NCBI GenBank assembly: GCA_002385885.1
Contig: DGEI01000032.1
Span: 1 to 21,863 of the forward strand
DNA length: 21,863 bases
Reading direction: 5' to 3'
Source of the DNA: Firmicutes bacterium UBA3930
GTDB taxonomy: Bacteria; Bacillota; Clostridia; Caldicoprobacterales; Caldicoprobacteraceae
Position 1 is the first letter of the stretch; each line of letters starts with the position of its first letter. A program made the position numbers and the translations under genes. The notes beneath the pieces were generated by a model, which saw nothing but the letters and a program-made list of their open reading frames with translations, was not told the DNA's origin and did not search any database. This document shows, piece after piece, positions 14,093 to 21,837 of the stretch.

Positions 14093-14836
14093 TTATTCCC
14101 GATAAACAGGCTGAAGAATGGTTATCTTCCGCTTACCTGCTGTAAACATCTCAATCCTTCTATACCTTTCGCAATCAATTTTTGTTCTTTTATTGCTGAC
14201 CACTGAAACCAGAGAACCCGACGAAAGAACCGGAAGTATATTTTCAAGCAATCCTTGAACAGCCTGCTTTTCGTCGGGTTGGCCACTCCAACTGACAATA
14301 TTCCCGTAGGGAAGATCGGTTATAACCATGTTTACATTGTTAATATAATCTGTTAAACCCCGGGCCCTGGTTATATCAGCAGTAAAACACCTTATATCTA
14401 TATCTCCATCCATACTGTCAAGCACATCTTTTAACCTGAGAGCGCTTTTCAATGCCTCCAAATGGGACTCCTTGCCATATGCGGCATACATGCCCTCGAT
14501 CTGCTCAATACGTTTCTGCAAGCCTTCCCGGGTCAACAGGGATAAATTTTTTTCAGCCAGGGATACCATTTTTCTATCAATATCCGATGCATATATTCCT
14601 GATATTTCACGGCCGTGAAGAAAGCCTATGCATGTCAGCAGATAAGCTCCGCCACAACATGGATCATACAAGCTATACGGTGCATTAACTCCCCCGGCCG
14701 ACAGAACAGCTGCACACCTTTGGTAGATCTCACTTGCCAGCCTTACGGGAAAAGAAGTGGTCCCGGGAAGGTTATAAAGCACCCTGCCGCTTGAATAGTC
14801 CTGATAGTTCCTGTTATCAGCAAATTTATAAATCAC
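14093..14836 (-). CDS. AviRa-type 23S rRNA methyltransferase
   Basis: The 247-aa SAM-dependent methyltransferase looks like AviRa of the avilamycin producer, which methylates a guanine (G2535, E. coli numbering) in 23S rRNA and gives orthosomycin resistance. Evidence is the N-terminal block GRVLYNLPGTTSFPVRLASE (17-36), the SAM-binding YDPCCGGAYLLT (57-68), ASDID (83-87), NLSLLTREGL (97-106) and a catalytic-type DLPYG (174-178). The start is GTG at 14836 with AGGTGA 4-5 nt upstream. It stands 74 nt after the esterase gene and 24 nt before msrC. No antibiotic biosynthesis or other resistance gene is nearby, so it may act in rRNA maintenance or as intrinsic resistance. Family confidence is fairly high; the target base is inferred. 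Confidence 0.82.
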   Translation of the reverse strand: MIYKFADNRNYQDYSSGRVLYNLPGTTSFPVRLASEIYQRCAAVLSAGGVNAPYSLYDPCCGGAYLLTCIGFLHGREISGIYASDIDRKMVSLAEKNLSLLTREGLQKRIEQIEGMYAAYGKESHLEALKSALRLKDVLDSMDGDIDIRCFTADITRARGLTDYINNVNMVITDLPYGNIVSWSGQPDEKQAVQGLLENILPVLSSGSLVSVVSNKRTKIDCERYRRIEMFTAGKRKITILQPVYRE

Positions 14837-14910
14837 CTAATCACCTGTAAAATAGAAATTGGAAATAACAAAAACACCAAAAAATATATTAAGCGTATTC
14901 CAGGCGGTCA

Positions 14911-15873
14911 TCAGAGTTCCGATAAAAACTCAAATGTCATATCATTGAAGCCCGGTAAAAATTCATGGCCAAAATCAGGATAAATTACAATTTTTTTAGG
15001 AGATGTAATCTTATTATATGCAGCAAACTGGGTGGATGGAGGACAGATCTCGTCCAAAAGTCCGGTCGCCATCATGACCTCGGCTTTAATTCTCTTTGCC
15101 AAGTGCTGTACATCAATATATCCCAGCTTGGTAAATATCTCATCTTCCCTTTCATGACGGGGATCATAATGGCGGAAGTATGTTCTAAGCTCCTCATACG
15201 CTTGTTTGTCAAGATCCATTTCCCATACTCTTTTATAATCGCACAAAAAGGGATAGACAGGTGCGGCTTTTTTTATCCTGGGTTCAAGAGCTGCGCAGGC
15301 CAGGGTCAGGCCTCCACCTTGGGACCCTCCCATGGCTCCCACCCGGTTCTCATCCACTTCGGGCATATCCATTACAATCCTGGCCAGCTGGGCAGTATCA
15401 AGAAAAATTTGTCTGAAAGCCAGCTTTTCAGGAGGATCATCCAGTCCTCTTACAATATGGCCTTTAAATGTTGTTCCGGTGACCTCTCCTAAATCCTGGG
15501 ACAACCCTCCCTGCCCCCGGCAATCCATGGCTGCCACCGAAAAGCCCATAGCCACATAGTTTAGCTTGCTCGACCAGTCCCCGGCATTTCCTGAGTATCC
15601 ATGAAACTGTAATACGGCAGGATGGGGCTCCGGAGCGTTTTTGGGACGTATGTACTGAGCATGTACCCTGGATCCCCCTACACCGGTAAAATACATGTCA
15701 AAACACTCGGCAAAAGGCACCTGGAATTTGCCCGGAATCAGTTCCAAACATGGATCAACCTGTTTCATCTCTTCTATAGACCGATCCCAGAACTCATCAA
15801 AATCTGCGGGGCGAGGATTTATTCCCCGGTATTCTCTCAGCTCTTCCAACGGCATATCAATTATCGGCATCAT
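14911..15873 (-). CDS. CE7 acetyl esterase (acetyl xylan esterase/cephalosporin C deacetylase)
   Basis: The 320-aa alpha/beta hydrolase of carbohydrate esterase family 7 removes acetyl groups from small xylo-oligosaccharides and from cephalosporin C; members usually form hexamers. The triad is visible: S184 in GGSQGGG, D274 in LLDEICPP and H303 in DFGHE. The oxyanion-hole HGYSGNAGDW (91-100) and the RGQGG motif (119-123) are also present. There is no signal peptide, so it acts inside the cell on imported sugars. AGGAGGGG precedes two adjacent ATGs (15873 and 15870); either may be used. It has a promoter at 15912-15940. No xylan-use gene is next to it. Confidence 0.94.
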   Translation of the reverse strand: MMPIIDMPLEELREYRGINPRPADFDEFWDRSIEEMKQVDPCLELIPGKFQVPFAECFDMYFTGVGGSRVHAQYIRPKNAPEPHPAVLQFHGYSGNAGDWSSKLNYVAMGFSVAAMDCRGQGGLSQDLGEVTGTTFKGHIVRGLDDPPEKLAFRQIFLDTAQLARIVMDMPEVDENRVGAMGGSQGGGLTLACAALEPRIKKAAPVYPFLCDYKRVWEMDLDKQAYEELRTYFRHYDPRHEREDEIFTKLGYIDVQHLAKRIKAEVMMATGLLDEICPPSTQFAAYNKITSPKKIVIYPDFGHEFLPGFNDMTFEFLSEL

Positions 15874-15911
15874 TAACCCCTCCTACATAATTTCATGTTA
15901 TTTATGATAAT

Positions 15912-15940
15912 ATTTTATACCCTCATTATACATCTTTCAA
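15912..15940 (-). promoter_or_regulatory. Promoter of the CE7 esterase gene
   Basis: On the minus strand TTGAAA (15935-15940), 17 nt, TAAAAT (15912-15917). A TATAAA two bases earlier gives a 15-nt spacer. Confidence 0.6.
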
Positions 15941-16056
15941 TTTTGTTTGTATATTGATTGATTTTATGTTTCCCTTTGGGTATAAATAAATTATAATAAG
16001 ATTCCGGGTCTAACACCATCATATAATAATATACTGCAGGAAAGAAGGTAATAATT

Positions 16057-16920
16057 GTGTGGATAATCCTTGCTTTTGGTTCGGCTTTGTTTGCAGGAAT
16101 AACAGCTATCCTTGCAAAGGTTGGGGTGAAAAAAACCGACTCAATGCTGGCGACAGCCATCAGAACGATCATTATACTCATCTTTTCATGGCTAATGGTT
16201 TTTATAGCAGGTTCATGGACTTCCATACATACAATTGACGCAAAATCGTTCATATTTTTAATTCTGTCAGGCTTAGCAACGGGAGCCTCCTGGCTATGTT
16301 ATTTTAAAGCTCTGCAGCTGGGCGATGTCAACAAAGTTACTCCCATAGACAAATTCAGCACCGTTCTTACCATGATTTTTGCGTTTATCATACTGGGTGA
16401 ATCTATCACCTTTGCAAAGTTTATCGGGATGACAGCAATAGGTGTAGGTACCTATATGATGCTTGATATAAAGAAAACACAGCAGCAAAAAATCACCGGC
16501 TATGCATGGCTTATATATGCCGTTTTATCCGCTGTCTTTGCAAGCCTTACTGCAATCCTTGCGAAAATTGGCATTGCAGGAGTTGAATCCAATCTGGGTA
16601 CAGCCATCAGAACAGTAGTAGTACTAATCATGGCCTGGCTTATGGTTTTTGTAACCCGAAAACAGGGAGAGATAAGAAAAATAGATCGAAAAAGCTGGGT
16701 ATTTCTCTGTCTGTCGGGCATAACCACCGGCCTTTCCTGGCTGTGTTATTTCAAGGCATTACAGGATGGAGAAGCAAGCATTGTTGTACCCATCGACAAA
16801 CTCAGCATAACAATCACTGTTGCTTTTTCTTATTTCTTCCTAAAGGAAAAACTGACGGTTAAAACTTTTCTGGGGCTGGTATTCATAGTTGCAGGTACCA
16901 TGGTGCTTTTGCTTCCTTAA
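16057..16920 (+). CDS. EamA/DMT-family transporter
   Basis: The 287-aa protein has about ten transmembrane helices arranged as two EamA repeats (about 1-140 and 145-287), typical of drug/metabolite exporters in the cytoplasmic membrane. The substrate is unknown. The halves are unusually alike: both contain TAILAK, TAIRT, a W-LMVF block, SWLCYFKALQ and a PIDK-S block in the same order and spacing. The start is GTG at 16057 with GAAGG about 9 nt upstream; no better start is in frame. The 183-nt region upstream is shared with the divergent esterase; a TATAAT near 16000 lacks a good -35. The stop codon overlaps that of the convergent phosphoesterase gene by 4 nt. Confidence 0.9.
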   Translation: MWIILAFGSALFAGITAILAKVGVKKTDSMLATAIRTIIILIFSWLMVFIAGSWTSIHTIDAKSFIFLILSGLATGASWLCYFKALQLGDVNKVTPIDKFSTVLTMIFAFIILGESITFAKFIGMTAIGVGTYMMLDIKKTQQQKITGYAWLIYAVLSAVFASLTAILAKIGIAGVESNLGTAIRTVVVLIMAWLMVFVTRKQGEIRKIDRKSWVFLCLSGITTGLSWLCYFKALQDGEASIVVPIDKLSITITVAFSYFFLKEKLTVKTFLGLVFIVAGTMVLLLP

Positions 16921-17960
16921 ATCTCGCTTTTCTTCAATGTCAAAACAACAATTTCAGGATGGTTAAAAAGCCTTTGGGGAAAGATGCTGTTTCCCAAACC
17001 CCTGCTTACAACCATAACGCAATTCCCTATTTTGTGGTCTCCCGATGTATATTTGGGGAAAAAGCCCTGGTTGGGCGCAACCAGCCCGCCTATAAAAGGC
17101 AGCCTTATCTGACCCCCATGGGCATGTCCGGATAAAACCAGATCAAAACCGTACTCACTGTATAACGGGAACATATCCGGCCTGTGAGCCAATAATATCT
17201 TAAATTCATCATTGTCCTGCACTTCATTCATCATATGTTCTATTTCCCGTTTAACCACTGTAGTTTCTTTATATCCTTCCCGATATACCGAGGGATCATC
17301 TATCCCCATAATATAAATCCCGTCTCCATCATTACTGATTTTCTCATGGGCACTTTGTAGAACATGAACACCGTTGTCCTTCAACACTTTACTTAGAAAT
17401 TCAACCCTTCCTGACCGCCATTCATGATTCCCCGTTACATAGTAGACCGGAGCAATATTAACAATCTGCCTTATCAGCTCCAGGCTGGCCTCGATATCAG
17501 AATGCCTGCTGTCAATCAAATCACCGGTAAACACTATTATATCCGGCCGTGCATTATCAATTTTTTTAACAAGCCTTTCCTGCCTTCTGCCGAACCTCTT
17601 ATTATGTAAATCCGATAAATGAACTATTCTGTACCCGTCAAAAGAATCGGGTAATTTGGGCGATTTGACGTCAATTCCGGTAACTGTTATATAGTTGTTT
17701 TCAAAATATAAAAATGCCCATGTGCAAATAATAATCGGAATAACGATCATCGCTTTTCCCAATTTCGAAAAGCTCTTCTTTTCCGATAATTTATCAATCC
17801 CTTTTTTGAAAGTACCCGCTAACGCGTATTTTTTCCCACTGAAATGAACCATATTACCAAGTCCGGGATTTGTTCCTTTGCATAACATATTATACATATA
17901 CATTCTTCCCCATTCGCTGTTTTTATATCGCATAATCATTTTCGCTGCATACATACACAT
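16917..17960 (-). CDS. Membrane-anchored metallophosphoesterase (YkuE/YaeI-like)
   Basis: This calcineurin-type phosphoesterase is up to 347 aa long, with one N-terminal membrane helix (about 69-86) and a catalytic domain outside it. All metal motifs are present: SDLHN (116-120), GDLID (146-150), GNHEW (177-181), AHRP (258-261) and GHAHGGQ (278-284). Relatives such as YaeI hydrolyse lipid-linked pyrophosphates, while the substrate here is unknown. The start is uncertain: ATG 17960 has AAGG 5 nt away, and an ATG 19 codons later has GGGGAAGA. The longer form would add a cytoplasmic segment of about 60 residues before the helix. It converges on the transporter gene with interlocked stop codons. 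Confidence 0.88.
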   Translation of the reverse strand: MCMYAAKMIMRYKNSEWGRMYMYNMLCKGTNPGLGNMVHFSGKKYALAGTFKKGIDKLSEKKSFSKLGKAMIVIPIIICTWAFLYFENNYITVTGIDVKSPKLPDSFDGYRIVHLSDLHNKRFGRRQERLVKKIDNARPDIIVFTGDLIDSRHSDIEASLELIRQIVNIAPVYYVTGNHEWRSGRVEFLSKVLKDNGVHVLQSAHEKISNDGDGIYIMGIDDPSVYREGYKETTVVKREIEHMMNEVQDNDEFKILLAHRPDMFPLYSEYGFDLVLSGHAHGGQIRLPFIGGLVAPNQGFFPKYTSGDHKIGNCVMVVSRGLGNSIFPQRLFNHPEIVVLTLKKSEI

Positions 17961-17993
17961 TCCGGCCTTCGGTATTTACACATTATCAATTCC

Positions 17994-18022
17994 ATTATAA
18001 ACAAACTACTGCCTAAAATCCA
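17994..18022 (-). promoter_or_regulatory. Possible promoter of the metallophosphoesterase gene
   Basis: A perfect TATAAT (17994-17999) on the minus strand has a weak TGGATT (18017-18022) 17 nt upstream. A 13-nt palindrome, ATTAAC-A-GTTAAT (18022-18034), abuts the -35. Confidence 0.38.
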
Positions 18023-18144
18023 TTAACAGTTAATAAAGTATAGAATTTGCAGTATTATCATGCTCAATTAATTACCATAAAATGACATATGCAAAAGCAA
18101 GAAATTTATTTGCCAAAAAAATCCCGTCAATTTTAAAAAAGCTG

Positions 18145-18173
18145 TTGACAGAAAAGTGCAATCTGTGTATTAT
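18145..18173 (+). promoter_or_regulatory. Sigma-A promoter of the GntR-ABC operon
   Basis: TTGACA (18145-18150), exactly 17 nt, TATTAT (18168-18173). The -10 lies inside the left arm of the operator at 18166-18201. Confidence 0.85.
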
Positions 18174-18201
18174 TGTATTAGGTGCTTAATACAATAATAC
18201 A
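18166..18201 (+). promoter_or_regulatory. Probable GntR (YtrA-type) operator: perfect 15-bp inverted repeat
   Basis: The left arm TGTATTATTGTATTA (18166-18180) and right arm TAATACAATAATACA (18187-18201) are perfectly complementary around a 6-nt GGTGCT centre. The repeat covers the -10 box and the transcription start and ends 13 nt before the regulator's ATG. Bound repressor would block the operon's own promoter, so autoregulation is expected. Confidence 0.85.
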
Positions 18202-18214
18202 AGGGAGTGATCCA

Positions 18215-18595
18215 ATGCCCTGGGATATACAAACCGATCGCCCGATTTATATACAGCTTATGGAGCAAATACAGCTTAAAATCTGTTCAGGCATATATCC
18301 ACCGGGTTCAAGGTTACCCTCTGTAAGGGATCTGGCTCAGGAGGCTTCGGTCAATCCAAACACCATGCAAAGGGCTCTTGCGGAACTTGAAGCGGCCGGA
18401 CTTTTGTACACAAACCGCACAAGCGGCAGATTTGTAACGGAGGATACCGAAATGATTGTACATGTAAAAAACAAGTTGGCTGAAAAACATGTGAAGGATT
18501 TTCTAAAAAAAATGACAGAGCTTGGTTTTAATTCCGATGAAGTCATGTCTATTATATCTGATATTGTAGAAACGGAGGAGATGAAATATGAATAA
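18215..18595 (+). CDS. GntR-family transcriptional regulator, YtrA subfamily
   Basis: The 126-aa protein has an N-terminal winged helix-turn-helix (about 8-75: DRPIYIQLMEQIQ, GSRLPSVRDLA, VNPNTMQRALAELE, GLLYTNRTSGRFV) and a short helical C-terminal arm for dimerisation. Lack of a large effector domain is typical of YtrA-type regulators, which control linked ABC transporters and respond to envelope stress or cell-wall antibiotics in several Bacillota. The ATG at 18215 has GGGAG 7-8 nt upstream; the frame opens earlier, within the operator, without a ribosome site. It overlaps the ATPase gene by 8 nt. The operator in its promoter points to autorepression. Confidence 0.94.
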   Translation: MPWDIQTDRPIYIQLMEQIQLKICSGIYPPGSRLPSVRDLAQEASVNPNTMQRALAELEAAGLLYTNRTSGRFVTEDTEMIVHVKNKLAEKHVKDFLKKMTELGFNSDEVMSIISDIVETEEMKYE

Positions 18596-19286
18596 TATTG
18601 TGGAGTGCAAAAACCTGACAAAAATGTTTGACACAAAAAAGGCCCTTGATAATGTTACCTTAAGCATATCCCGGGGAAAGATTGTAGGGCTGCTGGGTCC
18701 TAATGCCAGCGGAAAAACCACCTTTATCAAGCTTTGCAACCAGCTTTTGACTCCCACGGAAGGAGAAATATATATCGGGGGCATAAAACCCGGCATTGAA
18801 ACCAAAAATATGATATCTTATCTTCCGGAAAAGAATTACCTGAATGATTGGATGAAGGTCTCCGATATTATTGGGTTTTTTGAAGATTTTTATGCCGACT
18901 TCAATACAAAAAAAGCCTATGATATGTTAAAAAGCCTGGAGATCGGACCAAACGACAAACTAAAATCAATGTCAAAAGGAACGAAGGAAAAGGTCCAGCT
19001 AATCCTGGTCATGAGCCGCGAAGCCCAGCTTTACCTGCTGGACGAACCTATCGGAGGAGTTGACCCGGCTGCCAGGGACTACATCCTGGATACCATACTC
19101 CGCAATTATAATGAAACAGCAACAATCGTCATATCCACCCACTTAATTTCCGATATAGAAAAGATACTTGACGAAGTTATATTCATCAGGGAAGGACGGA
19201 TTGTATTGACAAAGACGGTTGACGAGATCCGGGAGGAAACCGGAAAATCAGTGGATGCTTTATTCAGGGAGGTGTTCAAATGCTAG
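18588..19286 (+). CDS. ABC transporter ATP-binding protein
   Basis: The 232-aa nucleotide-binding subunit has Walker A GPNASGKTT (37-45), a degenerate signature SKGTKEK (129-135) in place of LSGGQ, Walker B LYLLDEP (148-154), and the switch His H185 (STH). The YLPE form of the Q-loop region and the KGTKEK-like signature are usual for the BcrA/YtrB-type ATPases found next to YtrA regulators. GGAGGAG lies upstream of the ATG, within the end of the regulator gene. It overlaps the permease gene by 7 nt. It powers the adjacent permease; the transported molecule is unknown. Confidence 0.95.
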   Translation: MNNIVECKNLTKMFDTKKALDNVTLSISRGKIVGLLGPNASGKTTFIKLCNQLLTPTEGEIYIGGIKPGIETKNMISYLPEKNYLNDWMKVSDIIGFFEDFYADFNTKKAYDMLKSLEIGPNDKLKSMSKGTKEKVQLILVMSREAQLYLLDEPIGGVDPAARDYILDTILRNYNETATIVISTHLISDIEKILDEVIFIREGRIVLTKTVDEIREETGKSVDALFREVFKC

Positions 19287-20071
19287 GTAAACTGCTAAAG
19301 TATGAAATCAAGGCAACAGCCCGCCTGTTTCTGCCGCTGTATGCAGCCCTGCTGGTATTTTCAATAATAAACAGATTCTTAAACCCGTTCGCTATAAGCA
19401 AACCCATTGATAACATGAGTGCTCAGTTATTTATCGGTATCATCAGCATGACATTCTATTATGTACTTTTGGTTGGCACACTGGTAATGACGGTCGTCAT
19501 CATGATCCAGAGGTTTTACAAAAACCTTCTGGGGGATGAAGGGTATCTTATGTTTACCCTGCCCGTCCAACCATGGCATCACATTACCAGCAAGCTCCTT
19601 GTATCCATCTTGTGGACCATTCTGAGCTTTGGGGTAACCGCCGGCTCCATTGCGCTCATTGCGAATATAAAGGACTTGGGAAAAAAGCTCACTGAAATAA
19701 TAAGGGCAATAAGGCATATTACAGGTGATACTGCATTATTCTTAATCCCCGTCTTTATCCTTACAGCAATTGCCTTCTACAACGTCATGATTTATACCGC
19801 CATAACGCTGGGCCATCTGTTTCAAAAGCATAAAATTATTGCCTCCTTCGGGATGTTCTGCGTCCTCTACTTTATTTATCAATTGTTAGCGGTCCTGGTT
19901 ATTCTGATCATGTCCAGCGCCTTTTTAAGTCCAATTACCCCTGACTGGAAACCAACGCCTTATGAAATAAATGTGTTTTTGATAAGCCTTATCCTTCTTG
20001 CTGCAGGGTTAACAACGGTTAATTTTTATATTACAAACACGATCCTTAATAAAAGGTTGAATCTGGAATAA
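19280..20071 (+). CDS. ABC transporter permease of the GntR-linked system
   Basis: The 263-aa membrane protein has about six hydrophobic segments (near 15-32, 50-75, 108-128, 150-178, 190-216 and 235-255) and begins MLGKLLKYEIKATAR, the usual opening of ABC-2-type permeases that follow YtrA/YtrB-like genes. GGGAGG precedes the ATG. It is the last gene of the three-gene operon. It should form the membrane channel with the ATPase, perhaps exporting or sensing an envelope-active compound; this is inference from family context. Confidence 0.9.
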   Translation: MLGKLLKYEIKATARLFLPLYAALLVFSIINRFLNPFAISKPIDNMSAQLFIGIISMTFYYVLLVGTLVMTVVIMIQRFYKNLLGDEGYLMFTLPVQPWHHITSKLLVSILWTILSFGVTAGSIALIANIKDLGKKLTEIIRAIRHITGDTALFLIPVFILTAIAFYNVMIYTAITLGHLFQKHKIIASFGMFCVLYFIYQLLAVLVILIMSSAFLSPITPDWKPTPYEINVFLISLILLAAGLTTVNFYITNTILNKRLNLE

Positions 20072-20085
20072 ACATCAAACGTTTA

Positions 20086-20114
20086 TTGACATCCATAATT
20101 TACTGTATTATTAT
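20086..20114 (+). promoter_or_regulatory. Sigma-A promoter of the DUF368 gene
   Basis: TTGACA (20086-20091), exactly 17 nt, TATTAT (20109-20114). A 7-bp inverted repeat, AATAAAC/GTTTATT (20067-20087), spans the permease stop codon and touches the -35. The resulting leader is about 125 nt. Confidence 0.75.
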
Positions 20115-20246
20115 AAAGCTCAAACAGGATAACGCTATTATGTAAATACTGTAACTCAGGTGAAATAAAGGAAGCAGCATTGCATTTATATAAGCCGGAC
20201 TTCTTGTTTTACGATCACACTGCAGTGAAAGAAGTGAACCAATTAT

Positions 20247-21107
20247 ATGAAAATGGATTATAACAATTCCGGTAAGCCCACATCCGCAAATACATCCTTC
20301 AGCATGCATATACTCCGGCTTGTACAGGGGGCCCTGGTAGGGATCAGCGCAATACTCCCGGGAATCAGCGGAGGTATTCTCTGTGTTACCTTTGGAATAT
20401 ATCAGCCGCTAATAGCATTGCTATCCCACCCTATACGTACCTTCAGAATCTATTATAAAATGTTCATCCCCTTTGGAATAGGGTGGGTTATAGGCTTTCT
20501 GGGGCTTGCCCGTATAGTGGAAGTACTTTTCGTTTCGTCGTCTGCCTTTGTAATATGCCTGTTTGCAGGACTTATCGCCGGTACACTTCCTTCTCTGCTA
20601 AGGGAAGCAAATAAGCAAACTGATCCAAGTGGTTCATGGTCAGGTTTCATCATCAGTTTAATCGCCTTTTTTGCCCTTTTTTCCTATATAAAGTCGGGAA
20701 CGACAGTTGATATTGAGCCCAACCACTGGTGGTACTTCCTTTGCGGCGTAATATGGGGATTGAGTATCGTGATTCCCGGGCTGAGTTCATCTTCCATTCT
20801 GATATTCCTGGGGCTTTTCCAGGATGTGATATCCTTAATTAGCGATGTGAGAATCAATTTGATTCTGCCCATACTTATAGGTATCGTTCTTTCGGTATTG
20901 CTTACAGCCCGTGCTATAAACTATTTGCTTGAAAAACACTATTCTTTGATTATTCAGGTTATTCTGGGCATAGTTATATCGTCTACACTCATAATTATCC
21001 CCACAGGATTCACCGCTATATCCCATATTATATTGGGAATAATATGCTTCGCAGCCGGTTATGCAATTTCGCTTAAGATGAGCCGTATCGGAGCTAATAA
21101 AGGATAA
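20247..21107 (+). CDS. popT: DUF368 (PopT-like) undecaprenyl-phosphate transporter
   Basis: The 286-aa polytopic membrane protein has the two inverted-repeat signatures of DUF368: LPGISGG (37-43) and IPGLSSSS (176-183), each at the start of a hydrophobic hairpin, with about eight membrane segments. DUF368 proteins were identified as translocases that return undecaprenyl phosphate to the inner leaflet for reuse in cell-wall synthesis. The ATG at 20247 has no good ribosome site (an AAGAAGTG about 10-13 nt away), so the start is less certain than the frame. It follows the GntR-ABC operon but has its own promoter. Confidence 0.88.
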   Translation: MKMDYNNSGKPTSANTSFSMHILRLVQGALVGISAILPGISGGILCVTFGIYQPLIALLSHPIRTFRIYYKMFIPFGIGWVIGFLGLARIVEVLFVSSSAFVICLFAGLIAGTLPSLLREANKQTDPSGSWSGFIISLIAFFALFSYIKSGTTVDIEPNHWWYFLCGVIWGLSIVIPGLSSSSILIFLGLFQDVISLISDVRINLILPILIGIVLSVLLTARAINYLLEKHYSLIIQVILGIVISSTLIIIPTGFTAISHIILGIICFAAGYAISLKMSRIGANKG

Positions 21108-21213
21108 AACTGATGCTTATTTGCATTCACTCTTTTTCCTTCTTACCGCTCAATAAAAAAAGGGATATAATTATAAGAAGTGAAGAAATAACTGCTTTAT
21201 TGGAGGTATTTAT

Positions 21214-21669
21214 ATGTCGAAGATAACAAAAGGCCGGAAGGCTGCATATTATACCGGAATGGCTTTGATTGCCCTGGGCTTTATACTATTTATCTCGACA
21301 TTTATTTCGGTGGCAAGCCATATAAACGATCCACTGTCTTTCATCGATGGCAGGGGCACGCCTCCTTTTGCAAACAGTGTAATTGGCATAATCCTGATAA
21401 TTATCGGGTCTGTTGTGATGAGTATCGGCGCCCGGGGACCGGCAGGTTCCGGTCTGCTCCTTGACCCAAAAAAAGCAAGGGAAGATTTGAAACCTTTCAG
21501 TGAGGCTAAAGGTGAGATGATCAATGATGTTATAAGCAATATAGACGCAGTTGACAGAATAGTCAAATCCAGCGAAGCAAAGGAAGTTATAAAGATTAAA
21601 TGCAGAAACTGCGGAGCACTAAACGATGAAGATGCAAAATTCTGCAAAAATTGTGGAAGAGAACTATAA
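21214..21669 (+). CDS. Two-helix membrane protein with C-terminal zinc ribbon
   Basis: The 151-aa protein has two membrane helices (about 12-34 and 54-72), a charged linker and a C-terminal zinc ribbon with C130-x2-C133 and C144-x2-C147 (CRNCG and CKNCG). With this order the ribbon is probably cytoplasmic. The function is unknown; such proteins are common in clostridia. GGAGG lies 7-8 nt before the ATG. A TATAAT about 40 nt upstream (near 21165) lacks a convincing -35. No partner gene is evident. Confidence 0.88.
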   Translation: MSKITKGRKAAYYTGMALIALGFILFISTFISVASHINDPLSFIDGRGTPPFANSVIGIILIIIGSVVMSIGARGPAGSGLLLDPKKAREDLKPFSEAKGEMINDVISNIDAVDRIVKSSEAKEVIKIKCRNCGALNDEDAKFCKNCGREL

Positions 21670-21771
21670 TTGGATTATTGGGAGTGTAAATATTTCTGTG
21701 TATTCTCATTCCTGGTATAAAGAATTCAGATAAAATTAATATGTGATTGTCCCACAAAAAGCTAGAAAATA

Positions 21772-21800
21772 TAAACAAATATAGCAAAATATGATATAAT
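21772..21800 (+). promoter_or_regulatory. Promoter near the right edge
   Basis: TAAACA (21772-21777), 17 nt, then a perfect TATAAT (21795-21800). Transcription would start near 21807. Confidence 0.55.
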
Positions 21801-21837
21801 AATGGTATCAAATCCTAGGGAAAGGGATGAGGCCATT

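Noticed and set aside
20067..20087. AATAAAC/GTTTATT hairpin as terminator of the ABC operon
   Set aside because: The stem is AT-only apart from one pair and is not followed by a T-tract; it overlaps the next promoter's -35.
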